From NCBI GenBank assembly GCA_017511605.1, contig JAFWJL010000001.1, positions 32,095 to 96,094 of the forward strand: a stretch of DNA of 64,000 nucleotides. Direction: 5' to 3'. A program made the position numbers and the translations under genes. This DNA comes from Bacilli bacterium (GTDB lineage Bacteria > Bacillota_I > Bacilli_A > RF39 > UBA660). How positions within the stretch are numbered: position 1 is the first letter of the stretch; each line of letters starts with the position of its first letter. Under the pieces are notes generated by a model. That model searched no databases, had not been told where the DNA came from, and was given only the letters and a program-made list of their open reading frames with translations. Positions 1 to 8,188 of this stretch are shown here, one piece after another.

Positions 1-1
1 T

Positions 2-658
2 AAAGCTGAATATATATTCTCATTTTTAATTAGTATAGTTATGTTTTTAACTTCAATTACTGTAATTAAAAATGCAATTATTACTTATATAAATAAAACA
101 CCAATTAATTTTAATTATTATTTAATAGTAGTATGTATAATCACAATTATTGTAAAATTTAGTTTGTTTTTATATACAAATAAACTATATAAAAAAGATA
201 AAAATATCCTAGTAAAAGCAAATAGTAAAGATCATAGAAATGATTGCTTCATAACACTTTTAACTTTAGTATCTTCTATATGTGGATTATATGGATATTT
301 TATAGTAGATATTCTAATTGGTATAATTATATCTTTATGGATAGCTTATACAGCTATTAAGTTATTTATAGAAAGCTATGATGTATTAATGGATAAATCA
401 ATTGATGATTCTGCTAAGGACAAGGTAGTAGAAATAATTAAAAGACATGATGAAGTAATTAAGTTTAATCACTTTAATTCAACACCAGTAGGCTATAGAT
501 ATCAAATCTCATTTACTATATTCGTAGATGGAAATTTAAGTACTTTTGAAAGCCATGAAATAGCCAATCAATTAGAAAGAGAAATAGAAAAAGAAATAGA
601 CGAAGTATACTTAACTGTTATACATGTCAATCCAAGTACAAAAAATAAGAAAAAGTAA
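2..658 (+). CDS. Cation diffusion facilitator (CDF) metal efflux protein, 5' part missing
   Basis: The reading frame is open at the left edge of the window, so the N-terminus lies outside; the first internal Met is at 41. Counting from it, hydrophobic segments lie at about 25-47 and 70-112. Between them, D64-H65-R66-N67-D68 fits the HxxxD-type metal site of the fifth CDF helix. The C-terminal 90 residues are soluble and match the ferredoxin-like cytoplasmic dimerisation domain of the family. CDF proteins export Zn2+, Fe2+, Mn2+ or similar ions in exchange for protons; the metal cannot be told from this fragment. Confidence 0.8.
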   Translation, partial: KAEYIFSFLISIVMFLTSITVIKNAIITYINKTPINFNYYLIVVCIITIIVKFSLFLYTNKLYKKDKNILVKANSKDHRNDCFITLLTLVSSICGLYGYFIVDILIGIIISLWIAYTAIKLFIESYDVLMDKSIDDSAKDKVVEIIKRHDEVIKFNHFNSTPVGYRYQISFTIFVDGNLSTFESHEIANQLEREIEKEIDEVYLTVIHVNPSTKNKKK

Positions 659-698
659 AAAAGTATGTTATAATATAAAATGATTAGGGAGTGTTAAT

Positions 699-1691
699 AT
701 GGATATAGAAAAATTATTTGATGAAAAAGCAGAAAAAAACTTCGATATTAAATCTAGAAGAATTAGTATGCTTGATAACTATGGAGAAAATTTCTGTGAA
801 AATAATTATATAACTAACCCAGCAATAGGAAGAGATAAACAAATAAAAGAAATGATTTTAATTTTATTAACTCCTGATAAATCTGCTGTATTAATAGGTA
901 AACCTGGTGTTGGTAAAACTGCCATAGTTGAGGGATTAGCTTATCGTATTCAAAAAGGAGCCGTACCTGATATCTTAAAAGACTATCAAGTTATTAAATT
1001 AAATACAGCTGCACTTTTAGGTACAGACCCTGTCACAGGAGAATCTAAAGTTCAAATATTAATAGATGAATTAAAAGACAAGACTAAATTGATTTTATTT
1101 ATAGATGAAATTCATACACTTATGGGTACAAAGGGTGAAGCAATGGACTTTGCCAATATGTTTAAACCAGCATTAGATAGAGGAGATATCAAAGTAATAG
1201 GTGCTACTACTACAGAAGAGTATGAAAGATATATTTTAAGAGATAAAGCTTTCGTAAGACGTTTCCAAAAAGTAGAAGTACAAGAACCAACAAGAGATGA
1301 AAATGTTGAAATCTTAATTGGTACACTTCCAAAAATAGAAAAGAGAACTGGAGCTAAAATGATGTACACACCATTTGTTCAAAAAAGAATGATGGAATTC
1401 ATCACGGATATTACTAGTGAATATAAAAGAATATATGAAATAGGATCACGCTATCCAGATGTATCTTTAACTATTGTTCAAGAGGCATTCTCAAATGCAT
1501 TATTTGATAATAGATTTGAAGTAAATGTAATTGATTTTAAGAAAGCTATTATGAGTAGTAAAAATATCTATCCAGATGTAATTAAGAAATCAATGCCAAC
1601 ATTTGATGCTATGTTTAAAGACCAAATCGGAGAGTATGATGCACAAACTAGAGGCAATGTTGAAAGATTATCAGATGATATAGTTGAATAA
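699..1691 (+). CDS. Stand-alone ClpA/B D1-type AAA+ ATPase
   Basis: The 330-aa product is essentially one AAA+ module like the first ATPase domain of ClpB/ClpC. Walker A is G67-KPGVGKT, Walker B is LILFIDE (D136-E137), a sensor Thr lies in VIGATT near 170, and the arginine-finger pair is R187-R188. There is no Clp N-domain and no D2 domain, yet the gene starts with an SD (AGGGAG) and ends cleanly. It lies 15 nt upstream of the zinc-ribbon gene, so the two are probably cotranscribed. A disaggregase or adaptor-like role is possible; the substrate is unknown. Confidence 0.75.
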   Translation: MDIEKLFDEKAEKNFDIKSRRISMLDNYGENFCENNYITNPAIGRDKQIKEMILILLTPDKSAVLIGKPGVGKTAIVEGLAYRIQKGAVPDILKDYQVIKLNTAALLGTDPVTGESKVQILIDELKDKTKLILFIDEIHTLMGTKGEAMDFANMFKPALDRGDIKVIGATTTEEYERYILRDKAFVRRFQKVEVQEPTRDENVEILIGTLPKIEKRTGAKMMYTPFVQKRMMEFITDITSEYKRIYEIGSRYPDVSLTIVQEAFSNALFDNRFEVNVIDFKKAIMSSKNIYPDVIKKSMPTFDAMFKDQIGEYDAQTRGNVERLSDDIVE

Positions 1692-1706
1692 ATTGGGGTG
1701 AAATAA

Positions 1707-2903
1707 ATGAAATGTGTTAAGTGTGGAAAAAAATTAAGAAACAATGAAAAATTCTGTACTTACTGTGGATATTATAATGATGAAAGTGAAACGAAAAATT
1801 GGGAAACAGATACAGATACAGAAGAAAATTTAATTGAAGAAAACTGGTATGATGAAGATGTAGATACAAAAGAAGATGAAGATATAGAAATTACACCAGT
1901 AAAAAAGGAAAAACCAAAAAAAGAAAAGAAACCAAAAAAAGAAAAAACTAAGAAAGAAAAACCAAAAAAAGAAGAAAAAGTAGAAGAAGTAAAAGAAGTA
2001 AAAGAAATTAAGATAAAAGAAGATAATGAAGTATATGATCAAAATGAAAGATATATAGAAGCATATATTGGAGAAGATTATAAACTTATCAAAAAAAGTC
2101 CATTTAATATATGGGCATTCTTACTTAACTGGATGTATGTTTTATATAGAAAACTATTTATCACAGGAATTATAGGTTTAATAATAACTGCTGTAGTAGC
2201 ATTCTTCTTTACTAAATATTTTCTTATATATTTAATAACAGTATTATTAATCTTAGGATTTGGATTTAATCCATACTATATATTCATAGTAAAAAGAAAA
2301 GTAAATAAAATATTAGTAGATTATGAAGGAACAGATTCTTTTTCATTAGAAAAAATGTGTAAAGAATTCGGTGGAGTAAATACAATTATAGCTCTTATAA
2401 TATATTTATTATTCTTAATAGCTATAGTTTTAAGTATAGTTAAACCAACTATAAACGCAGCTCATAATACAAAATTTTGGGAAGAAAATAGTGAAAATAA
2501 AGCAAATTGTACATCAATGATTAAATTGGTATATAAAGAAGAAAAGCCTAATTATGATAAAATTTCAGAAGCTTTATGTAAGATAAATAAAAATAGTAAA
2601 ACATATGAATTATATTTAAAAGCAACTAAAAAGAATAAAGTATATTATGTTTTCTATGAAACAGAAAACGATTATTTAGTATTTAAATATAATACAGAAT
2701 ATTTAGATGCTTTAAATAAAAGAAAAGCAGAAAACAAAATTACTCAATCAGAAGAAAAAATGTTAAATGATATAAAAACAATTCAACCAAATTATGAAAC
2801 TATTCATAGTAAAGCTATAGACGAAGATAAACAAATAAAAGCAAAAACAAATAGAGAAGAAAAATTAAATTATATATTTGATTATGAAGAATTAATAAGA
2901 TAA
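1707..2903 (+). CDS. Zinc-ribbon, charged-linker, DUF2628-like membrane protein
   Basis: The 398-aa product opens with a zinc ribbon (C3-x2-C6 and C17-x2-C20), followed by an acidic stretch and a Lys/Glu/Pro-rich linker of KKEKPKK-type units at about 65-100. A DUF2628-like membrane region follows at about 130-240 (segments near 135-150, 155-190 and 220-245), then a soluble C-terminal domain. A smaller protein of the same plan, without the linker, is encoded at 17418. Function is unknown; the layout suggests a membrane-anchored sensor or envelope protein. It closes the operon begun by the AAA+ gene, and a terminator overlaps its stop codon. Confidence 0.6.
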   Translation: MKCVKCGKKLRNNEKFCTYCGYYNDESETKNWETDTDTEENLIEENWYDEDVDTKEDEDIEITPVKKEKPKKEKKPKKEKTKKEKPKKEEKVEEVKEVKEIKIKEDNEVYDQNERYIEAYIGEDYKLIKKSPFNIWAFLLNWMYVLYRKLFITGIIGLIITAVVAFFFTKYFLIYLITVLLILGFGFNPYYIFIVKRKVNKILVDYEGTDSFSLEKMCKEFGGVNTIIALIIYLLFLIAIVLSIVKPTINAAHNTKFWEENSENKANCTSMIKLVYKEEKPNYDKISEALCKINKNSKTYELYLKATKKNKVYYVFYETENDYLVFKYNTEYLDALNKRKAENKITQSEEKMLNDIKTIQPNYETIHSKAIDEDKQIKAKTNREEKLNYIFDYEELIR

Positions 2904-2930
2904 GAGATTTTGAAATCTCTTATTTTTTTT
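2902..2930 (+). terminator. Intrinsic terminator after the zinc-ribbon gene
   Basis: AAGAGAT pairs with ATCTCTT and is followed by a run of eight T. The TTGAAA in its loop also serves as the likely -35 box of glmS. Confidence 0.8.
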
Positions 2931-2938
2931 GATATAAT
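2910..2938 (+). promoter_or_regulatory. Sigma-A promoter of glmS
   Basis: TTGAAA (2910-2915) and TATAAT (2933-2938) are separated by 17 nt. The -35 box lies inside the preceding terminator hairpin, so the two signals share bases. Only about 30 nt of leader remain before the glmS start, leaving no room for a glmS ribozyme. Confidence 0.7.
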
Positions 2939-2969
2939 GAAAATATACTTATAGTAAGGAGAGAACACT

Positions 2970-4712
2970 ATGTGTGGAATAATAGGATATATTGGTCAAA
3001 GAAGACCAGAAGAAATCTTAATAGATGGATTAAAGAAATTAGAATATAGAGGTTATGATTCAGCAGGAATAGCATTAAAAGGAAATGAAATAGAAGTAAT
3101 TAAAAGTGTAGGCAAAATATCTAATTTAGAAGATAAAATAAAGAATACTAATTTGATAGATTCTAATATAGGTATAGCCCATACTAGATGGGCAACTCAT
3201 GGGGAACCAACTGAAATAAATGCACATCCTCATACAATAGGAAAAGTCACTTTAGTACATAATGGTATTATAGAAAATGCAAAAGAATTAAAAGAAAAAC
3301 TTCAAAGTGAAGGAATAAAATTTAATACTAGTACTGATACAGAAGTAATTGCGGCTTTAATAGATTATTACTATAAAGATAATATGAAAGAAGCTATTGA
3401 AAAAGCAATTAAAGAACTAAAAGGAAGTTATGCTTTAGCCATAATTAATAAAGATGAAGATAAATTATATGCAGTAAGATGCGAATCTCCATTAATTTTA
3501 GGAATAGGGGAAAATGAATACTTCGTAACTAGTGATATAGGGGCAATATTACCTTATACAAATAAATATGTATTACTAGGAGAAAATGAAATTGTTACCT
3601 TAACTAAAGAAGATTATATTATAGAAAAAGATGATACTAAAGTATTTAGAAAAGTAGAAGTAAGCAATTTATCTATTGAAGATACTAGTCTAAATGGATA
3701 TGATCACTACATGATGAAGGAAATAAATGAAGAACCAATATTAGTAGATAACTTAATAAAAAAATATATTAATAATATCGATAAATTACCAGATCTAAGT
3801 AAATATAAAAATATTCATATAGTAGGTTGTGGTTCGGCTTATTATGCAGGTATGATTGGTAAATATTTATTTGAAGATGATGGTATTAAAGTAGATATAG
3901 ATGTAGCTAGTGAATATAGATATAGAAACATTATTTATGATAAAGATACACTAGTAATATTAATATCTCAATCAGGAGAAACTGCCGATACTATAGCGGC
4001 AATGCGTAAAGCTAATGATAATAATGTTGATACATTAGCTATAGTAAATGTAGAAAGCTCAACTATAGAAAGAGAATCAACTTATAGTGTTTTAATAGAA
4101 GCAGGAAAAGAGATAGCTGTAGCTACTACTAAAGCATTTATTCTTCAAGTATTAATATTATCTCTATTATCATATAAATTAAATCCAGATGATAAATATA
4201 AAGAAGATATAAAGAGTATCCCACAACAATTAAAAGTATTACTAGATAAAACAGGATTCTATAAAAAGTTGGCAGATTCTATTTATAAACATGATGATGT
4301 ATTCTTTATGGGAAGAAAAATAGATTATGCAATCTCTATGGAAGGTAGTTTAAAACTAAAAGAAGTATCATATATCCATAGTGATTCATATCAAGCAGGA
4401 GAATTAAAACATGGTACTATTTCACTTGTTAATGAAGGGACAATTGTATTCGCAATAGTAACTGATGATGAAATAAGAGATAAAACAATATCTAATTTAG
4501 AAGAAGTAATATCTCGCGGTGCTAAACCAATATATGTAGGTAATGTAGATGTAAGTTATGAAAATAAAATAGTAATACCTAGAATTCATAAAAAACTACA
4601 ACCTCTACTAGCAGTTCCACCACTACAAATGATAGCGTATTTTGTAGCTTTAAAAAGAGGATGCGATATAGACAAACCTAAAAACTTAGCTAAAAGTGTA
4701 ACAGTAGAATAA
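2970..4712 (+). CDS. glmS: Glutamine--fructose-6-phosphate aminotransferase (isomerizing)
   Basis: GlmS makes glucosamine-6-phosphate from fructose-6-phosphate and glutamine, the first step towards UDP-GlcNAc for peptidoglycan. After Met removal, Cys2 (MCGIIGYIG) is the N-terminal glutaminase nucleophile. The amidotransferase domain covers about 1-220. Two SIS sugar-isomerase domains follow, with GCGSAYYAG and SQSGET near 290-350, and the C-terminus ends in the family tail LAKSVTVE. At 580 aa it is slightly short for the family but complete. The SD is AAGGAGAG. The gene appears monocistronic, with its own promoter. Confidence 0.97.
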   Translation: MCGIIGYIGQRRPEEILIDGLKKLEYRGYDSAGIALKGNEIEVIKSVGKISNLEDKIKNTNLIDSNIGIAHTRWATHGEPTEINAHPHTIGKVTLVHNGIIENAKELKEKLQSEGIKFNTSTDTEVIAALIDYYYKDNMKEAIEKAIKELKGSYALAIINKDEDKLYAVRCESPLILGIGENEYFVTSDIGAILPYTNKYVLLGENEIVTLTKEDYIIEKDDTKVFRKVEVSNLSIEDTSLNGYDHYMMKEINEEPILVDNLIKKYINNIDKLPDLSKYKNIHIVGCGSAYYAGMIGKYLFEDDGIKVDIDVASEYRYRNIIYDKDTLVILISQSGETADTIAAMRKANDNNVDTLAIVNVESSTIERESTYSVLIEAGKEIAVATTKAFILQVLILSLLSYKLNPDDKYKEDIKSIPQQLKVLLDKTGFYKKLADSIYKHDDVFFMGRKIDYAISMEGSLKLKEVSYIHSDSYQAGELKHGTISLVNEGTIVFAIVTDDEIRDKTISNLEEVISRGAKPIYVGNVDVSYENKIVIPRIHKKLQPLLAVPPLQMIAYFVALKRGCDIDKPKNLAKSVTVE

Positions 4713-4720
4713 GCAAAATT

Positions 4721-4758
4721 AAACATTCTTCATAAAATATATAGAAAGGAGAATGTTT
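4721..4758 (+). promoter_or_regulatory. Inverted repeat abutting the start codon of the small protein gene
   Basis: AAACATTCT (4721-4729) and AGAATGTTT (4750-4758) are perfect 9-bp complements. The second arm ends one base before the ATG at 4759, and most of the SD (AAAGGAG, 4745-4751) sits in the loop. The hairpin could shape translation initiation. Whether it forms is not shown. Confidence 0.4.
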
Positions 4759-4896
4759 ATGTATTATGGATATCCATACCAACCTAATCAAGATAATAGT
4801 TTTGGTGGTTGGTGGGCAATCTTTATCGTAATCATTGTTATTTTCTTCCTATTCTGGGGTTTTGGAAATAATAATAATACTAATAATTGTCGATAA
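4759..4896 (+). CDS. Small Tyr/Gly-rich single-span membrane protein (YjcZ-like)
   Basis: The 45-aa product has a Tyr/Pro/Asn-rich head (MYYGYPYQPNQ), a Phe-Gly-Gly-Trp-Trp turn, one transmembrane helix of Ile/Val/Phe at about 19-36 and an Asn-rich tail. This resembles the YjcZ/YtzL group of tiny sporulation-associated proteins, but the match is one of style only. I chose the ATG at 4759 over the in-frame ATG at 4753 because the SD AAAGGAG ends 7 nt before it. A terminator follows. Confidence 0.6.
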   Translation: MYYGYPYQPNQDNSFGGWWAIFIVIIVIFFLFWGFGNNNNTNNCR

Positions 4897-4931
4897 GAAA
4901 AGGGAAAGGATTTTGACTTTCCTTTAATTTT
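4897..4931 (+). terminator. Intrinsic terminator after the small protein gene
   Basis: GGAAAG (4903-4908) pairs with CTTTCC (4917-4922), followed by a T-rich tract. Confidence 0.6.
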
Positions 4932-4966
4932 GTGGTAAAATATAGGAACTTTTAAGGGGGACTAGT

Positions 4967-6070
4967 ATGAAAAAACAAATGAAAAGAAAAGATGAATTAT
5001 TTAAAATAAAAATATTAGGATCGGCAGCAATAATATTAGGTTTAGCCACAGGATTTAAATTAGTATATACAAATACTAAAAAAGCAGAATTAGAAAATGA
5101 AAATGCTAGATTAAGACAAGAATTTCAAAATATGCTAGATGCTGAATTAGATGCTTCACATACTGCTATGAAAAATAATGAAAAATATAAAATAAATGAT
5201 TCAATTGAAATAGGGGATAAAACATTATACTTTGTATCTGATATAACTCCAACACCTACACCAACACCTACACCTGAACCAGAATATTCTAGATATATAA
5301 ATACTAGTTCAGATGAGTTTATAGCTTCAGAAGATGGAATATATCATGAAACAAAATCAAAAGTAGTAATGGATTTCTATGAAGTTAATGAAATGATTGC
5401 CTTCTATTCAAAAGTATTCCAATTAGATGATACAAAAGTAGGAAATAAAATATATGAAATAATAGAACAAGATGAAGATGCATGGAAAGAAGAAAACATT
5501 CTTAATGGAATACAATATGAATCAAAAGAACAAGCTATCGCAAGAACTATTGCTGATATTTCTAATTTTCCACAAAACTATGGATTAGGAGATATTGAAG
5601 TAGATGAATATGAACTAAGTCATTATGAACCAGAAGAATTAATATATAAATTTTCAGATGTTATAGGAGTAAATCCATATATAGCTTTAGCAGTAGCTTA
5701 CAGTGAAAGTGGAACTAAACTAGATTCATATAACTTTGAAACAAGATATAATGTTGGTGGATTACGTAGAAGAAGTGGAGATCCTCATCCAGCTACTTCA
5801 TGGGGATTAACAATATATAAAAATGAAGCAGAAGGATTATATAGATTTATAACTATCTTACATGATAACTTCTTTGTAGAAAGAGATAGTGGATATGACA
5901 GAATAAAAGCAATGTCTTATTCATATTGTGAAGATCCAAGCCATTGGAGAAATCTAGTAGGTAGTGTATATTATAATTTAACAGATAATGGATATGCTTA
6001 CTACTATAATAAATTTAAAGGTTATAGAGATTTAGTTTATCCAACAAAAGAAAAAGAATATACAATATAA
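4967..6070 (+). CDS. Membrane-anchored cell-surface protein with lysozyme-like C-terminal domain
   Basis: The 367-aa product has a basic N-terminus, one transmembrane segment at about 16-34 and a short coiled coil at 38-62. A Thr-Pro repeat linker follows at about 94-105. The C-terminal domain from about 215 on resembles lysozyme/glucosaminidase-fold peptidoglycan hydrolases: a helix reading YIALAVAYSESG supplies a candidate catalytic Glu (E247), and a Gly-rich YNVGG follows about 20 residues later. Function is probably cell-wall cleavage or binding outside the membrane. The exact family is uncertain. It has a strong SD (AAGGGGG) and stands alone. Confidence 0.6.
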   Translation: MKKQMKRKDELFKIKILGSAAIILGLATGFKLVYTNTKKAELENENARLRQEFQNMLDAELDASHTAMKNNEKYKINDSIEIGDKTLYFVSDITPTPTPTPTPEPEYSRYINTSSDEFIASEDGIYHETKSKVVMDFYEVNEMIAFYSKVFQLDDTKVGNKIYEIIEQDEDAWKEENILNGIQYESKEQAIARTIADISNFPQNYGLGDIEVDEYELSHYEPEELIYKFSDVIGVNPYIALAVAYSESGTKLDSYNFETRYNVGGLRRRSGDPHPATSWGLTIYKNEAEGLYRFITILHDNFFVERDSGYDRIKAMSYSYCEDPSHWRNLVGSVYYNLTDNGYAYYYNKFKGYRDLVYPTKEKEYTI

Positions 6071-6099
6071 AAATAGATTCAAATGAATCTATTTTTATT
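6069..6099. terminator. Bidirectional terminator between convergent genes
   Basis: AAATAGATTC (6071-6080) pairs with GAATCTATTT (6085-6094), with A-runs before and T-runs after. It serves the surface protein gene and the convergent minus-strand gene, whose stop codon it touches. Confidence 0.75.
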
Positions 6100-6889
6100 T
6101 ATGTCTCAAATACTTTTTATATACATCATAATCAATACGCTTTATTCTTTTTAAAGTATATTCCGTATCTTCTTTAGATATATCAAAGAAACTATACTCA
6201 TCATTTCTATTTATATGTATTAATCTATGAAAATCATATTTATCACCTATGTATGGATTAACATCTCCATCATATCCAGAACATCCTAAAACCTCATCTA
6301 GTAAAAATTCTACATCAGAAAAATGATATTTAGCTTTACTATTAGATAGTATTTTTCCAATACTTTCCACATTTTCAGTAAGAGTATTACCAGTAATTAG
6401 TTTTGTATAATCATCAATTGTTTTGTTTCCAAAACCTAAACTCATATCAATATCCTTTACTAAAGGTTCTCTTTCTAATTTAAGTCTATCAAGAGTAAAA
6501 CCTTGAGTAGGGAGATCTAACTTAACCCTAACAATATCACCTAAAGTAGCATCAAGTATCCATTCTTTTCCTTTATAATCTAAAATTAAAAAACAGTGTT
6601 TATTTATATAAACAACATTACTATTTAAAGAAGTTAATAAATCTATTAAATATTTAACTAAAGGAGAAAAACTAGTACATACACATCTAGTATCTTTAAT
6701 ATCTTCAGGATTAAATCTATTATTTAGTATTTTATTACGTATCTTATCATCATCAAAAAAACTAGCATACGTATATCTAGAATCAAAAGAAAATATCTCA
6801 CAGCATCTTAAATAAATATATCTTGCTTTTTCGAAATCATTTAAATGAAGTGTACTTAATTCTTTACTAAGCTGTTCAATAAGATTCAT
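6095..6889 (-). CDS. Transglutaminase-like cysteine protein of unknown role
   Basis: The 264-aa product carries the ordered Cys-His-Asp set of the transglutaminase/papain-like fold: C71 in TRCVCTSF starts a helix, H98 sits in a beta strand (NKHCFLIL), and D113 lies in ILDATLGD. The spacing fits the family, though overall similarity is weak. No signal peptide is visible, so the protein is probably cytoplasmic. I used the ATG at 6889 because a perfect AGGAGG lies 6 nt upstream; a start at 6904 would put that SD inside the gene. Its substrate could be a peptide or an amide; nothing nearby settles this. Confidence 0.55.
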   Translation of the reverse strand: MNLIEQLSKELSTLHLNDFEKARYIYLRCCEIFSFDSRYTYASFFDDDKIRNKILNNRFNPEDIKDTRCVCTSFSPLVKYLIDLLTSLNSNVVYINKHCFLILDYKGKEWILDATLGDIVRVKLDLPTQGFTLDRLKLEREPLVKDIDMSLGFGNKTIDDYTKLITGNTLTENVESIGKILSNSKAKYHFSDVEFLLDEVLGCSGYDGDVNPYIGDKYDFHRLIHINRNDEYSFFDISKEDTEYTLKRIKRIDYDVYKKYLRHK

Positions 6890-6978
6890 AGTATGCCTCC
6901 TCAATTAATAAAACATATAATAACACATTTAACTTTAAAAATAAATATTTATTATAATTTTATAGAGTAAATAAGCAA

Positions 6979-8097
6979 TTAACTTTTAAAGTTTTTAATC
7001 TTTTGATTTATCCATTCATTATGATTCTTTTGAATTATATCTGTTTTATCTTCAATAAACTTTTGAATACATATAGAAATATCTTTATCAGTCATATCAG
7101 TTATTTCTCTTTGATATCTATACTGAATTAAATAATCAATAAATTCTTTTATATAACTATTTTGATTATATTTAAAATTTGGAACTAGTTTACCATCTTG
7201 TGTTTTATATAAAACAAATACTTTATTATTATCATGATGAAAAGCTACAACAATATCTCCATTATTAATTAATTCATAAATAATAGTTTCAGTATCTTCT
7301 GTTCTATAACTACCTTTATAATTAGATTGTACAATTACATCTACATTGTTTTCTATAGTAACAATATCAGTATCACCATACCAACCATAATGTTCTATTC
7401 TTTGATGAGCTTCAGTTATAGTTTTATATGTATAATCTTCATTATTAATAATCTTTAATAGGGTAGTTATAGCTTTAGCTAACATTTTCTTATCAAAAGT
7501 AACTGATGTCATTATCAAATTAGAGTAAGCATCTCCAGCTCTTACTAAGTAATTCTTTTTACTATCATTAAGATTATCAAAAGTAAGTGGTTTATTAACT
7601 GGTGTGTATTCATTTGCCTTCATTTTAGGCTTTATTTTTTCTTTTTTATCTATCTCTAATTTTGGAAGTAAAAGATGCATTGGAAGCTTTGTATCAGATG
7701 CTTTATATACTAAGTAGTAGTCATATCCCACAATCTCGTTTACCCATTCGAAATTACCAGTACATGAGACTTCCAAAATATTCTCATCGTTTACAGTTAT
7801 AGTGGCTTTATAAAATGGTTTATAATAAAGTTTATAGTTACAATCATTATCAGATTGGTGCCAATGAGTAAATTCAATATTAACCACATCACCCTTAACA
7901 TTTAAAAAAGTAGTAGAACCATATTCATGGTAGTATTTTTCTTTTTCAACGCTAGTACAACACAAATTGTCTAAATAAGATTTCTTTATGTAGTACTCTG
8001 GTGATATTCCTAATGCAATATCCTTTATCTCATCATATAATTTTTTTGTAGTTTCATCATCCTTATCCCACACCTTTTCATAATATTTTTTTTCCAT
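6979..8097 (-). CDS. Hypothetical protein, divergent from a LysR regulator
   Basis: I do not recognise this 372-aa protein. It is soluble and rich in Tyr, Asp and Lys, with no signal peptide or membrane segment. The first 140 residues look beta-rich and include the aromatic cluster THWHQSDND; the remainder mixes helices and strands. A good SD (AGAGGAGATGATTTT-ATG) supports the start. It is transcribed away from the LysR gene at 8189, with 91 nt between them, so LysR control is plausible. Confidence 0.6.
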   Translation of the reverse strand: MEKKYYEKVWDKDDETTKKLYDEIKDIALGISPEYYIKKSYLDNLCCTSVEKEKYYHEYGSTTFLNVKGDVVNIEFTHWHQSDNDCNYKLYYKPFYKATITVNDENILEVSCTGNFEWVNEIVGYDYYLVYKASDTKLPMHLLLPKLEIDKKEKIKPKMKANEYTPVNKPLTFDNLNDSKKNYLVRAGDAYSNLIMTSVTFDKKMLAKAITTLLKIINNEDYTYKTITEAHQRIEHYGWYGDTDIVTIENNVDVIVQSNYKGSYRTEDTETIIYELINNGDIVVAFHHDNNKVFVLYKTQDGKLVPNFKYNQNSYIKEFIDYLIQYRYQREITDMTDKDISICIQKFIEDKTDIIQKNHNEWINQKIKNFKS

Positions 8098-8188
8098 AAA
8101 ATCATCTCCTCTTGACTTAAAGTATAGCCTATTTTATAATATAGATAAAATATATATTTTTGATATTAAATATAAATAGGAGTTATAT

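Noticed and set aside
699..1691. Truncated clpB pseudogene
   Set aside because: The gene has a proper SD, all ATPase motifs and a clean stop, and is coupled to the next gene; no D2 remnants follow.
1900..2000. KKEKPKK-type repeats as a DNA tandem repeat
   Set aside because: The units vary in length and codons; it is a protein-level charged linker, not a DNA repeat or mobile element.
1830..2042. Phe-rich open frame on the minus strand
   Set aside because: It is the mirror of the Lys/Glu/Pro-rich linker of the real gene; low-complexity A-rich DNA gives Phe/Leu codons on the other strand.
2904..2969. glmS ribozyme/riboswitch upstream of glmS
   Set aside because: Only 66 nt separate the genes and they are filled by a terminator and a promoter; the ribozyme needs about 150 nt.
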